From Batillaria attramentaria (taxonomy: Eukaryota > Mollusca > Gastropoda > Batillariidae): a DNA stretch of 64,000 bases. The notes under the pieces are model-generated. The model was not told the DNA's origin and searched no databases. It saw only the letters and a list, made by a program, of their open reading frames with translations. Location: contig JACVVK020000542.1 in NCBI GenBank assembly GCA_018292915.2, positions 200,001 through 264,000 of the forward strand. Reading direction: 5' to 3'. Shown piece after piece: positions 52,801 to 64,000 of this stretch (the first letter of the stretch is position 1; every line of letters begins with the position of its first letter). The position numbers and the translations under genes were made by a program.

Positions 52801-53159
52801 GAATTAAGCATGCATGAACACTTACTGGTATGCAATTCTTGTTCACGGCACACCCTCTCTTCCGGGTTTTTCATCATCTAAGGTTTCTTTTACAATGCAC
52901 ACATCACAACACTACACCTGTACATGTGGTGACATTTTGCCCAGTTTCTCAGCACAAAAGCAGAACCAAAATCACAGAATCAGCTTCAAACACACGCACA
53001 TACACCTGCATATACTAACAGAAGGGGTAGGGTTCTGGTGAATGGAACATAAGATGTGTGTGCATGCGTAAGGTTGGTAATAAATGCGACCGGGCATGGG
53101 GGAGGTGGGGGGGTGGGGCAGGTTTGGGGATACATGCATGGATCCATCACCATTCATAA

Positions 53160-56100
53160 TTATGGCATCCAGTTGAACATGTTGTTGAAGTTATGTCGTT
53201 GCTTGTGCACCTGGTTGGGGTCACCAGGAATCTGGAAGCAGTCCACAGGGAAGGCTCCTATGGTCTTGTTGTAGAGGTTGAGGCTCATGTCGGTGCATCC
53301 CAGGATCTGTGTTTGGTGCGTGTTGTGTTCGTTCACCTTGTAGGTCATGTTGAAGAAATGAACACAGATGTCAGCCACCTTAGGCGTCGACCCGATGCAC
53401 AACAGGGGGGGTTTGTCAGCTGCAAGAAGTATAACAATACAGACATAACCAATATATATATATATGAACTTGTGGGGTGAAGTACTGAACCATATCAGTT
53501 TGTATGCAGCTTTAGAACAAACAAACAAAATTATAAACCTAATAAAAAAAATTAAGTGTTCCTTCAGTGGTACAGTATTATAGTCATCTAAAATATGCTT
53601 AGGCCCTTTTTGCAGATGCCAGCAGAATACCGGATAACGTCATGACCATATCCCATAAATAACAATCAGTGTTCCCTGTGAATCAAAAATACAAGAGTCC
53701 TTGGGACCCTCTCGCCATATTTTTGAAGGTCCTATCGTAAATTTTAAGGTGGCCATGGTCTGAAAGTCGAAACCATTTGTTGATGTTGTTTACAAAAGCA
53801 CACAAGTAGGAGAGATGAATGTGAATTGTGGTGTGTAAGCCACAGCCAATCGGCAAGGCGAGGAACCCGCACGCTTACAAAATAGCGCATTATGAGAGAG
53901 ACCAAAAACGTGCGTCCTGTGACGCGCTGTTCTCAAATTTGTGCGTCAGTTTAAGACTTTTGTGCATACAAATACGCACTCCTGTGTATTATCGGTAACA
54001 CTGAAAAATTGGAGTCAGACTCAAGAGTACCCCCACCATATTAATTTATACATACCTGAGACGAGGCTATGATGAATTGGTTTGGTATCAAGTGAAAACC
54101 GCAGGTCAAACTCCTGAAAAAGGGAAGAAAATATATATCATCAGCACAACTAAAACAAGGGAACAATGCGATGATCAGAGCAGTCACAACACATAAGAGT
54201 ATTTCGAATGCATCTATTCCAGATTAAGTGATAGCATGGCTGAGGAAAAGTGCCAACTGATTTAGCTACACCTGTCACATACAGTGATAACTGATAGATA
54301 TCTAACCTACCCTGTCGCTAAGCAATATATACAGCATTTGTATGCCAGACAAATTTACAATTAACACTGGTTCACATCTGCTGAGAAAAAAAAACATCAG
54401 TATGTAAAGTGCTTGCACCATGTGCAAACTCTACAAAAATCAATATCATACTTATGTCTAAAGAGCCCAAGCCTGACCACCTCTACCTATATAGTAAGAC
54501 TTGATAAAAGGAACCAGCCACTGCACACCAGTCGGAGACACTTCGTCACTATTATGCAAGGTATAGGCCTTACCCGCTAGGCCTGAGACCGCTCCAGACT
54601 GCGTAATAGTGGCTTAAAATGACTCCTAGCGATATGAAAATTTCAAGTTAAGTCGCAATGTTTGCATCGGCTAATAAAAGTTATACTGAACGCAAGAAGA
54701 GACACTTTAAACATTCACAATTTAGCAAACACTTCCAAATGACTCACATGTGCTTTGGAAACGAAAGTGAAGTTGCTGCATGCTGTAACATTAAGATGCA
54801 GCCTCTTGTTCGTAATCTGTGAGCAACAGAGGCAGTAGTGCTCGAAGCAGTCGCAGAAGCCAAATTTGAGCGGCATATTGTAGGTGAAGTTTGTTGTTCG
54901 GTTCCGTGTGCTCACGAGGATAGGACCGTTCAAGTTCAAGGGGTCCACTTTGTTCAGGAACTGCGTCTCCTTCATGATGTCACCGATGTCTTCAAAGGAG
55001 ACCGTGAGATTCCACTTCTGTGGCACAAATATTAACTGGGAAAGACGCTTCTCTGGGCCAGACATCCCTATTACTGCCAACTGTTCCAGAGTCTTGTTCC
55101 TCATTTTCTGCCCCACCTCGATCGTCTTGTTTTTAATTTTCACCCCTAACTCATAAGTTTTGTTCTTGAGAGCGTCACCAATTGCTGGAAGATCAAACTT
55201 GGCTTTTAGACTATCAAAAGCAGGTTTGGCTGCGGGAGGGGCAGCTGCAGGAGGTTGCTCTGCTCTGTTTTCAGTCTTATTCTCTGTACCCTGTAGCTGA
55301 GGAGCTTCTATCACATTTTTTGCAGGCTCCACCTTCTTCACCAACTGATATGGCGTAGTGTGCTTCCTAGACGTGGACTTTTCGGTCTGTTGCGAATGCA
55401 GTTCAGAATTTGGGTGTCCTGGAAAAGACATTAAATTACCTGGAAATGAAACAAATGAGATGACATGAGACCCCACACCAAAGGCAAGGCAGAGAAAAAG
55501 CATGCATAGATAAATAATATAGCACATGCAGCGTGACAACAAAGACATGATGCAGTACGTATATAATATCGATCTTTTCTTTGTTGAATAGAGAGAGTGA
55601 AAATACTCTATAAGTATAATCACCAAAACTTGTTGCTGAATGTCAGTTTGACACTACCAGAATCTCATGCAACAAAATTGTTTAGAGTTTTAGTAACTTT
55701 TACAGGGAGATCTTTGCCATAACAATAGATCAGCTAGCACTACAGTCAAGTTGTACAAGTTCCAGCATCTATCTTCAACTATGCATCACAAGTCTGAGTG
55801 CCTTATTTATTTAAAGTTTCAAGCTTTCTGCTTTCATATTAGCCATAATATACTGGACTGTATGCCTTCACTAAAATGCAACTACTACATATCAGTAAAC
55901 TGTCTGTCAAATTCACCATGGAATGACTGATGCTGAAGGAAACTCAATACATAAGATTTTGTTTTTGTTTTTTATACATGGTAACATAATTATGCCTAAC
56001 ACACCTGGCGTAGTATCCCGCCAACATAATGTACGATTTCACATACCCATGACCAAATCAATATTGTGTGATACATAATATGCCACCAGCTGGGCTTTGA

Positions 56101-56991
56101 TCAGTTGGAGTGATAGTGTATGTATCACTGTATGTAGTTATAGTATGACTGAGGAAGAGTCCCAACTGATTTTAACTTCACCTGCTGCTGTACCAGTTTC
56201 CACTTTTCATTTCTGGCTTTCATACAATGAAGTAGTTTGTTAAGATTCAGTCAGGATTAAACGACTGTTTAGTAAGCTGGCTCATTTAAACAGGTTGACC
56301 GCAACATGTGTGTGTGTGTGTGTGTGTGTCAGGGGTCGCGTTTATTGCAAAAATTTGCGTATTTGTTGCATTTTGGAACAGCCTTACAAAGGCCCATGCG
56401 TGTGCGTATGCATTTTGAGACGGCCCATGAGTGCCGACAGAGTCGCTAACTCGCTGACATCAGCTTCTCGCTTTGTTTCTGTCATCGCGTACAGTTGCTC
56501 TGCGAGGGTGGATGGTGGTGGGGGAAGGTGGAGGTGGGGTGATGCGTGGGGAAAATTGTAAAGCAGTCATTGATTGGCTGTACAGCGTCAAAGTGTGGTG
56601 TAATAAACGAAAAAAGTTGGTGATTGGAGCTAAAAATAGCAATAGGCCCTGGCGATCTTTTTTGTGGGAAAGTTTGGCGCCAGTTGATCACTTCATCAGT
56701 TGCAGAGCGTGGTGATGCCGACCGACTGAAGTAGAGAATATATACTAGAGAATCCCAAGATGTCTAAGCAGAACGGCAGCCCAATATTTCTCCGCAAGGG
56801 AAAGGAGATCGTAGTACTTCTAGTATGGTAGGTGAATAGCGCTAGTGTTTTGGCCTGCGGGGATTTGACTTCAGTGACCCCTGATGTGATTGCAATGTTA
56901 TCTCAGCCATACGCTTTTTTTTCCTGCTATACGCGTTTTTCTAGACCCCTTGCGTTTGCAAACGCAAAATTTTAAAACCAGCGCGACCCTT

Positions 56992-57022
<31 letters not shown>

Positions 57023-57622
57023 GTCTGTCTGTCTGTGACTGTGAGTAGTAGGTGAGCCATGTTCATGTGCCAAAACGTTATCGGTGTTGTACTTGTACAT
57101 TTCCGTGCATCGATTGTTTTAAAAAAAAACCACTCAATACTGTATCTGAAAATGAAAACGAGTCTGCAAATGTTCAGATGAGTACTAAAATCCCACAGCC
57201 ACAGGCTAGCGTGGTGACGATGGATGCACTTTCGCAGAAGAAAAGCCCACGGTGTGTGACGTGCTTATATGTCAGGTACAATAGAGCACAATTAAAAGCA
57301 GTAAGAAGAAATTAGAAAGCTGTTAATGCTGTGACTCTCTCTTGAATCTATAATTTAGCTGTGCTTACAAAACACGCACGCTTTTTTGCAATACCAATTA
57401 GTGAATTACCATTACCAAATGGAAATTTTTATTGTCCGTTGGTCGCCTTCTCCGTCAACCTGACACCAGAGACGCAAAAGTTTTGTAAATAAATGCACAT
57501 TTTCGTGTAAGATGTATCTCACCTTTTGACGGTAGTAATGTCAACAAGTACATTAACCAAAACAAGCAGGCAATCAATAAAACAAGGAACACTCTTCTCC
57601 TCCGCATTCTGAGCAGCGCCAT
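53160..57622 (-). CDS. Type II membrane glycoprotein with cysteine-rich DUF4773-like domain, 4 exons, 362 residues
   Basis: Exons in transcript order: 57622-57523, 55418-54748, 54113-54056, 53419-53160; phases 1, 0 and 1 join cleanly. The start ATG has A at -3 and G at +4. Residues 6-10 are basic (MRRRR) and about 11-31 form one hydrophobic segment, so this is probably a signal anchor with the C-terminus outside. A Pro/Ala-rich stalk follows, then three spaced copies of a K/R-NKT-x-E unit. The C-terminal domain has CDCFEHYCLCC (C222-C232), then C247, C284, C295, C318 and C337. About a dozen N-glycosylation sequons are present. The cysteine spacing resembles DUF4773 proteins of invertebrates; this is from memory and needs a profile search. 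Function is unknown. The gene converges on the tetraspanin gene. Confidence 0.88.
56330..56992. mobile_element. CAGGGGTCGCG-ended DNA transposon remnant, hAT-like
   Basis: The left end CAGGGGTCGCG and right end GCGCGACCCTTTG form imperfect terminal inverted repeats, with further inverted similarity (TTTGCGT words) inside. Both sides are GT microsatellite, consistent with insertion into a GT tract. The interior includes a short open frame from ATG at 56760. The end sequence recalls hAT superfamily termini; no transposase domain is visible. It lies in intron 1 of the DUF4773-like gene. Confidence 0.6.
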
Positions 57623-58616
57623 GTTAGTTGTGTTTTCGTCACGTGGTACAGCGTCAACAATGGAGTGCTCTCCCGTTGACTAGTGAATAGCCTGCCGGAG
57701 GCGAATGATGTATACTCCTTCTCACTATGAAACATGGTCTCACCAAAGGTAATGTAATGTCTTTGGTCTCACTATGGCAACTGAAACGGCAATACGGCTG
57801 GTATTGAATAAAAAAAAAAAAAAACGGTTGGTATTGTTTATGAAGTGGACATGGCTTCATTATCAGACTCACAGCAAAGACAGTTTAAAATGACAGTTGC
57901 CTGCTTCGTACTCAGTGGCCGCGGTGGCACATTGTTCGTTCCGGCACGGGCACTGAACTGAGTAAACACGCGAGGCTAGCCCTGAGAACTGTTACTCCAA
58001 TGCAGGTGGCGGTTTTCGTTTTAACGCCGTTCTGTTTCAGTATCTTGCACCATGTTGCATGCGTATTCTAGTTCTTACTTTTCAGTTCTTCTCACTTTTT
58101 TTTTTTTTTGAGGGGGGGGGGGGGGACTGAGTCTCAAAGGCTCTTGACGCCTACAGGAATGCGCACGCGCGTGTATGTCAGTGCGCGCCGGCGCTGTCAG
58201 TTCAATAGGCTGAACTTTTATTCTTGTTTTTCAGGTTTTGAGTTGTACATTATATAATGAAAAGTGTCAGTGAATACGGACTGCTGATGCTGGTAGTCAA
58301 GCTTGCACTGACATAACTCAACAGTTGACACAGTACAATAGTTCAGGCGTAATTGACTCTTTATTTTATTCATGAATACATTTTTTTTTCTCTCTGCTCT
58401 CCTATCACTTGTACGCACTCTCACATTTTTAACCGACATTTAAAAAAAAAAAACCAGAAACTTATGTTTTTTAATTCAGCTAGTATTATCCGTCACACTG
58501 CCAGTCACTCTGTCGATCAGCACACTCACTGCAGCACATTTAGCATCAATTTTTTTTTTAACTTCGAAGACAAAACGTCCCTGTTTTAACACCTTTCCCT
58601 CCTTTCTAAATTGGGG

Positions 58617-58689
<73 letters not shown>

Positions 58690-59492
58690 GCGCGCGCGCA
58701 CACGGCACACACTCGCTGAATCCGCTGTACAAATTCAAATCCAAACGCAGAAAATCCTTTGCTCACAAATGCCTAAAGCACGAGACACAAGACGTACTTA
58801 ACATAATCAAAAGAATTTTAAATATTAATGTTCTCTTAAAACAAACAAACCAAAAAAAAATGTGAGATATATGATTTCCATATCAGTCAGGTGGTTCAGT
58901 CAATAACTGTTTCTGGTGATGAGTTCAGTCCTTCGCAACAGATTTCCTGGACTGAAAGTCTACAGTTCAATGTCACTACACTACATTCCAAAAACTGCAA
59001 ATAGCTAGATCAGCACGAATGTTTCATAATCCAGCGAACTTCAGAAACACGGGCTTCCCGCATGTTCAGTTTGTAAGTAAACAAAATCATTGAGGTCGCA
59101 CAGCCAATCACAACACTTGGCAGAAACTGAATAATTATCATTGTCCGATGCGACAGCCATCACTTCGGGTCATCACTGCTCGTCTTCTTAGTCAGTCGTT
59201 CAGTTCGTCGTCGTCACAAAAGCAAACAAACAAACAAGCGGCAAGCAAACAAACAAAGCCATTGATATCGCGCAGCTGATCACATCAGCTGGCAGAATCT
59301 GAATACATATGTCAGCGTGCCTGTCTAGAATGTGCAAATATTAATCTAGTTCTCCTTCGGGTCATCACCGAAAACCTCATGCTAGTCTTCCTCAGTTTGC
59401 CGTCCGTTGTCCAGTTTGCACGGGGATCGTTGACATCGCACTGCCGGTCACATTAAATAGCAAACAGTGAATAATCATACCGACGTGACAGG
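57623..59492. other. Spacer between the two minus-strand genes
   Basis: The part next to 57622 is the likely promoter/5' UTR of the DUF4773-like gene, with a GC-rich patch near 57916-57960. Further right are a T/G homopolymer run (58098-58126) and a CA tract running into a CG tract (58619-58702). The rest is probably 3' UTR of the 59.5-63 kb gene. No exon is supported. Confidence 0.4.
58619..58702 (+). repeat. CA tract continuing into CG tract (Z-DNA-prone)
   Basis: CA repeats from 58619 pass directly into CG repeats (58674-58700) and then CACACGG: about 80 bp of alternating purine-pyrimidine sequence. Confidence 0.95.
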
Positions 59493-62400
59493 CTAGAATG
59501 TGAAAGTATTAATCTCCCTCTTCTTCTTCGGGTCATCACTGAAAACTTCGTCTTCTTCGGTCAGTTGCTCGTCGTCCCATATCATGGACTCGTTCGCTCC
59601 GCGGAATGGGAAACTGTCCCAGTCTAGCGAATTGTTCATCCCGGAGAACCTGCTCATGGACGAACCTGCGAAGCTTGCTGCCCCTAGGGAGCATCTGGCC
59701 ACGAGATCTCGCAAGCTGTCGTGGGCCGACACTTGGCCGAGTGCGGCCAGGGTCTTGTACTTCCGCATCGCTTCGGCAGACGGAGACGGACGGTTCACGA
59801 GCTTCCCTGCCGATTTTGTTCCTGGCGTATATTTCAGGCCGAAAGCGGGCTGGGTCCGGCGTGGATATGAAGTGACTGCGGACGCCGAGGTGCTTCTCGA
59901 GGTGGCTGGTGTATGGAAGACGTTGTCCAGCTTTGCTGATAGACTACGGCGCGTAGGTGGTCGTTGTTTCGGCGGTTCGGAGTAGCTGGGATCGGGGTGA
60001 GCGGTATCTGTGCTGGTCGCGTCCTTAGAGGAAGCGTTTTGGTTGGATTCCTCCTTCACTGCTGCTCTCTCGCCAGCCGGCAAGTCTTCACTAGCGTGTC
60101 CTGCACAGGACGACGACGGTGATACGGAAGGGACATCTGAAGACGACTGAGAGGAAATACTCTGCAGAGCAACGTCCCCGATTCTTTGACTCTGCTGCTG
60201 ATCCGTTGACGTTTTGCCAGCAGAGGAACTGAGTTCGTTTGAACAGCGCTCTGCATCGTGGCCACTGTTCCTTGGGATTGGACGAAGAACCCAAAAGTCA
60301 GCGTTTCCAGAATCGGCATTAGTTTTCTCGTCACCGTTGACCTGAGTGAATGTGGTGCATGGTGCTTTCGGAGTCAGGCTGTGTATGCTGCCCGCTTCCT
60401 TGCTGTCTTGGTCTTTAACTGCTCTCACAGGAGTTCGAAAAATGTCCAAAGAACGAGCTTTCGAAAGACATGGGGTATCTGGGTTGGAGTTTCCAGTATT
60501 GCTGGTACTCCGCTGCGATGTCAGGACACGGTCGACACTCCTGACACTGGCAGTTATCCTGCGGAGGGGACGTTCGCTCGAGGATCTTCTGCCACAGCTA
60601 AAAGCCAGTTTGTTCGTGTCGTGGACGTCTGCCTTTGCCGAGACACCAGCTTCTGACTCGAGCTTCTTTGATGATCTAGCAGTGGACGAAGGAGTGGCTG
60701 TCTTTACTGGTGCCGTGGCTTTCATCGACGATCTGTACAGTGCTGAGGCTGACGACGAGTTTTGTTTCTCGCTGAACTTTCCGTGGGGCGCTTTACCAGA
60801 TTCGCGGTGACTTACTGGTACCGTGGGCGCCGCTGGAGGCAGAGAGAAGGGCGCCCCCTCCATGTTGAAAGATTTGGTTGAGGACGACCTTCTGGGAGCC
60901 CGTCCAGGTACAGGGACGAGGTGTGGGGTGCTCCAGGCCAGGTGGTATGGGGAAAACTCGGGCTGTGGCTGAAACAAGGTAAAAACTTGACGGGTTTTAG
61001 GCTATCTACTTGAGGTATGGGTGGCTGAAACAAGGTAAAAACTTGACGGGTTTTAGGCTATCTACTTGAGGTATGGTCTACTAAGAGTCAGTGACTAAGA
61101 GCTGAAAGTAAAATATCAGTACATTCAGAAAGGTCAGGCAAAAAATATTAACTAGTCCAAGTTTGAACTTATTCAACGCTTCGTGTATTGTAAAGTAAAT
61201 CATACTAATACTTGAAACTGAATAATGTCACATGTATGGCCTAGAGGAGTCGCGGGGAGGGTGGGTGGGTGGTTGTTTGAGGATTTTAACGTTCTTTTCC
61301 ACCACACACGGGTGATATCAAAGACGGGGCAACGATGAAAGAGCCAACACAAATATTTGACCCCAGCCTGGATACGAACTCACGGAGGAGGCGCGGGGAA
61401 TTTTAGATTCTAGATAGAGTAAGAAATACGTATCACTACATACATGCCACCGTCTGTCCAGTCTGAACTACTGTACCTTATCCGTGCATTATTCTTAATG
61501 TATGTGCATTTACTGTCGGTGTATGCACTGCAAACTCTGCCTTGCGCGTGACGTAACCAAACATACGCAAACCGCCTCGAACTGAGCGAAATATGCGAAA
61601 GAGGGAGGGGGAAAGGGGGGGGGGGGGAGGGCAGGAGGGCAGCCAGTGGTGAAAAAGAAAGGTAAGGGAAGAAAAAAAATGAGAGACGATGGGGTTGAGG
61701 GATCAGGGTAGAGCCGAAGGATTTGGATAAAGAGACGGCCAAATCAAAATATTACCGCAGGTACTGAGCAAAGGCAAATAAATAAACGAACAACTAAATA
61801 CTGCAATAAGGAAATAGATAAATATTGAAATAAATGAATATTGAAGAAAATAAATAAATAAATAAATACATATGAAAACAGATATAAAAACGAATATATA
61901 AATATGAAAATAAATAAATGTGAAAATAAATAAATAAATGTGAAAATGAATAAATAAATATAAAATTAAATAAATTAATGAATATTGAACTGACCTTCAC
62001 GTCCTGCAGACGACTGAAGGACTCGTCAGACGGAAGGCTGATGTCAGATCGTCGACTTTCAGCAGGGGAGCTGAGCTTTTGGTCTTTCTCCCCCTCCCTC
62101 TCCCCCTCCCCCACCCCCTCCTTCTCAGGTTCCCTCTCAACATCAGGGGAGATGGCGAGGACAAGGCCAGCGAGGTAGTCGGAAATGTCGTCGTCGTCTT
62201 TCTCCGTCAAGGACGTCGACAACTCCGGGTCCGGACATCCGTTGTCGCAGCTAAGGACATGGTCGTGGTAGCTGTCGTTGTCGTACTGAAGCGTGTCGTT
62301 GCCGGCACTGCTGCTGCAGTCGTCACTGACGTTGTCGTCGCCGTTGACGTTGTTAATTGAAGCGCTCATGAGATCGTCCACCTCGGTGGGGGCAGCAGCA

Positions 62401-63080
62401 TCGACATCGCGTTCTTCGTACTCGTAGTAAAGACACTGCTGTTCACACTTGGACTGGTCGCTTGAATTACGGTCACAGTTGTCGCTAGACGATGTACATG
62501 GCGTTAGCACTCTTCTCTCTGCTGCTGCTGGTTCTGTCATTCGGCTTCGAGTTCGAGTTCGACTTCTCTCGCTCACATCATCACCGTCATCGCCTGCACT
62601 ACTACGGGGTGGTGAAGGACACGCGTATCCCAGCTCCTCCGCCTCGATGGATGTGTGTCCTCGCCTTACACTCCCGCTGTGCCGGCTTCCGCGACGGATG
62701 TCGTTATCGTCGTCGTTGCCAGTTTCGGATCGCCGGCTGTGCTCGAGCCGCTGCTTGCAGTACTGCCAAAGAACGCAGCCCGTCACGAACAGCACGATGG
62801 ACCCAACAACCACAGCTGTAGCAACGTAGGTGTTCAGGCCCAGGGAGTCGTTGGAGATGTAGAAATTCACGAACCGGCCGGGCATCATACCACCGCCTCC
62901 ACCGTGAGGGTCGTCGTCGTTGTAATCGTCCCGACGAAATTCTTCACGTGGGCGGCTCGTGTCTATTTTGCTCACTTGAACATGGGGGAAGTTGTTGTCA
63001 AGCTGTGGGTAATCTGGTCTCTGTGTGCTTTTCTGTGCGGCAGTGTCCGGCAGAACCGCTTGGCTTTTTCCGAGGAACAT
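59493..63080 (-). CDS. Single-pass membrane protein with long acidic, Ser-rich tail; two exons, start uncertain
   Basis: I do not recognise this gene. The two long open exons are 63080-61995 (donor GTCAGT) and 60968-59493 (acceptor TTGTTTCAG); both junctions are phase 0, giving 853 residues from the ATG at 63080. About 82 residues precede one hydrophobic segment (83-107, NTYVATAVVVGSIVLFVTG), followed by KQRLEHSRR, which suggests an outside N-terminus. Outside features are a Gly run and one NDS sequon. The roughly 745-residue inner tail looks disordered, with Asp runs and many Ser, Arg and Thr residues, and ends in a conserved-looking stretch (NNSLDWDSFPFRG, ESMIWDDEQLTEEDEVF, PKKKRE). The frame stays open upstream of the ATG to an acceptor near 63161, so a further 5' exon with a signal peptide is possible. 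A duplicated acceptor lies at 61025/61026. Confidence 0.72.
60965..61076. repeat. Exact 56-bp tandem duplication across a splice acceptor
   Basis: 60965-61020 and 61021-61076 are identical. On the minus strand each copy contains TTTTACCTTGTTTCAG, the acceptor of the last exon of the membrane-protein gene. Confidence 0.97.
61259..61384 (-). mobile_element. 5'-truncated SINE of the same short family
   Basis: Reverse complement of the 16954 family: the tail side (GTTTAA/GGACGTT region) is on the left, and a box B-like part is at the right, but box A is missing. Flanking 15-bp repeats (61244-61258 and 61385-61399) differ at one position. It lies in the intron of the minus-strand membrane-protein gene. 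Confidence 0.75.
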
Positions 63081-64000
63081 TTGTACCGTTTTCTGTTTGT
63101 TGTGTCGACAAGAAATTTTTAGAAGGCAGGTCTTTGCAAACCCATTCGGACAGAGCTGTCAACAGCGTTGGAACCAATAACCCTACACGGGCGATTACAG
63201 CTTGGCTCCGGGCCCTGCGTCACGTAGAGACTGGATGGCTGCCTGTACACACACACTAGTAGCGAGCGCGCTAAGTTACGGACGTGACGGCAGTCGCCAA
63301 TGAGCACTATTCACGGACATGTAATGATGTACATGTACTGCACTGTCAAATAGTGACTGTGGTCAGAAGAGAAGCGGGTTGAAACACTGCTGACACACAC
63401 AAGCCTGCACCGCTCTCTCTATCTATGTCTCCCTCTGTGTGTGTGTGTGTGTGTGTGTGCGTTGGGAGCTAGTTGGTCGCTTAGGGTTTTCTAACGTCCT
63501 TTTCCACCACGCGTGATACTGACTCGCTGATATCGCGGCAGGAAATGGCAGTACACACATTAGCCCAGCCAACCAGGAATCAAACGGGCTTTGCAAGGAA
63601 ACACTGACACATTAGAAGTTAAAAGTTGTGAAAAGACAATGGAGGTCCTGCACTGACCATCATCGGGCACCAGCTCAAAAGGCGGAACAAGCTGGTAAAA
63701 CGTTGCCACTGCCGTAAACGCACGTGAGAAAAGCATCCACACTGTGCACGTGCAAAACCATGCCACACCATGCTCATGTCATGAGTTGTTATTGGTTACT
63801 TTTTGTAACTTCCTATCTGGTGTCCTCCAACCGCCGACACGTTTTCAAAAACTGACGGCGTCAATTACAGTCTGCGCAACTCAACTCACTCGAGCTTCCA
63901 CGTGCATCATGAGCAACTTGAACCTAGCCGGCCCGTGTGACAGATCTGTGCATGTCAAGATAAAGCCAATGTCAGTACTGTGCCCCTCAGTTGTTGGGTT
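63081..64000. other. Upstream region of the unrecognised membrane-protein gene
   Basis: It may hold the 5' exon(s) and promoter of the minus-strand gene ending at 59493. A GT tract lies at 63438-63459 and a diverged SINE piece near 63484-63600. No exon could be fixed with confidence. Confidence 0.35.
63484..63600 (-). mobile_element. Diverged SINE fragment of the short family
   Basis: Shares TAACGTCCTTTTCCACCAC with the reverse complement of the 16954 family and keeps a loose GATATC region after it. Too diverged for boundaries or a target duplication. Confidence 0.45.

Larger units (their letters stand above)
48306..53159. other. Convergent 3' region between the tetraspanin and DUF4773-like genes
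   Basis: No additional gene is supported; the open frames here are short and AT-rich. Features are a hairpin-forming inverted repeat (49659-49806), an AATAAA on the plus strand at 49790 and a TTTATT (minus-strand AATAAA) near 50272. These could end the two convergent transcripts. The remainder is probably the long 3' UTR of the minus-strand gene. Confidence 0.45.

Noticed and set aside
57053..57310. 87-codon plus-strand open frame with paired cysteines
   Set aside because: No recognisable domain and no supported splice partners; lies in intron 1 of a minus-strand gene next to transposon and GT-repeat sequence.
59500..60810. Plus-strand open frames of 130-160 codons
   Set aside because: Antisense shadows of the long minus-strand exon 59493-60968.
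63655..63766. Minus-strand signal-peptide-like exon with a GTCAGT donor, possible 5' exon of the 59493-63080 gene
   Set aside because: The full frame has no ATG at its start (it opens with GTG), an internal ATG has a poor context, and its phase does not match an acceptor that keeps the ATG 63080 frame.

Overview
This is eukaryotic genomic DNA from an intron-rich animal. All supported splice junctions are GT-AG. Coding exons make up a small share of the window, and introns and spacers are packed with CA/GT and CT microsatellites, G homopolymers, tRNA-derived SINEs and small DNA-transposon remnants. A vault-protein gene, a cohesin gene with vertebrate-like residue numbering, and the repeat content fit a lophotrochozoan, perhaps a marine gastropod. 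The species cannot be fixed from sequence alone.

Layout: (1) 184-15286, plus strand: 24 exons of the major vault protein gene (MVP). The 5' exons lie off the left edge, and exon 10035-10113 carries a one-base frame defect. (2) 18409-34523, plus strand: a complete cohesin subunit SMC3 gene with 32 coding exons and 1205 residues, including a tiny first exon of five codons. (3) 34.5-40.1 kb: SMC3 downstream sequence, then a large inverted repeat, a TTAA-flanked mini-transposon and repeats. (4) 40112-48305, plus strand: a complete tetraspanin gene (7 exons, 263 residues) with a 5.2-kb first intron of unusual word composition. (5) 53160-57622, minus strand: a complete 4-exon gene for a type II membrane glycoprotein (362 residues) with a cysteine-rich domain resembling DUF4773. 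It converges on the tetraspanin gene. (6) 59493-63080, minus strand: two exons of an unrecognised single-pass membrane protein with a very long, acidic and serine-rich tail.

The genes have unrelated jobs (vault particle, chromosome cohesion, membrane organisation, two membrane proteins) and I see no operon-like or pathway link. The most interesting signals are where repeats meet gene structure. A 490-bp SINE has duplicated the 5' splice site of an SMC3 exon through its 19-bp target duplication. A 56-bp tandem duplication has copied the 3' splice site of the 59.5-63 kb gene and would shift frame if the outer copy were used. A one-base defect interrupts a conserved MVP exon. The window also holds several non-autonomous transposons, including a TTAA-flanked element that appears to keep the acidic N-terminus of a piggyBac-type transposase and a CAGGGG-ended element inside a GT microsatellite. 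No prokaryotic features, CRISPR arrays, rRNA or free-standing tRNA genes were seen.
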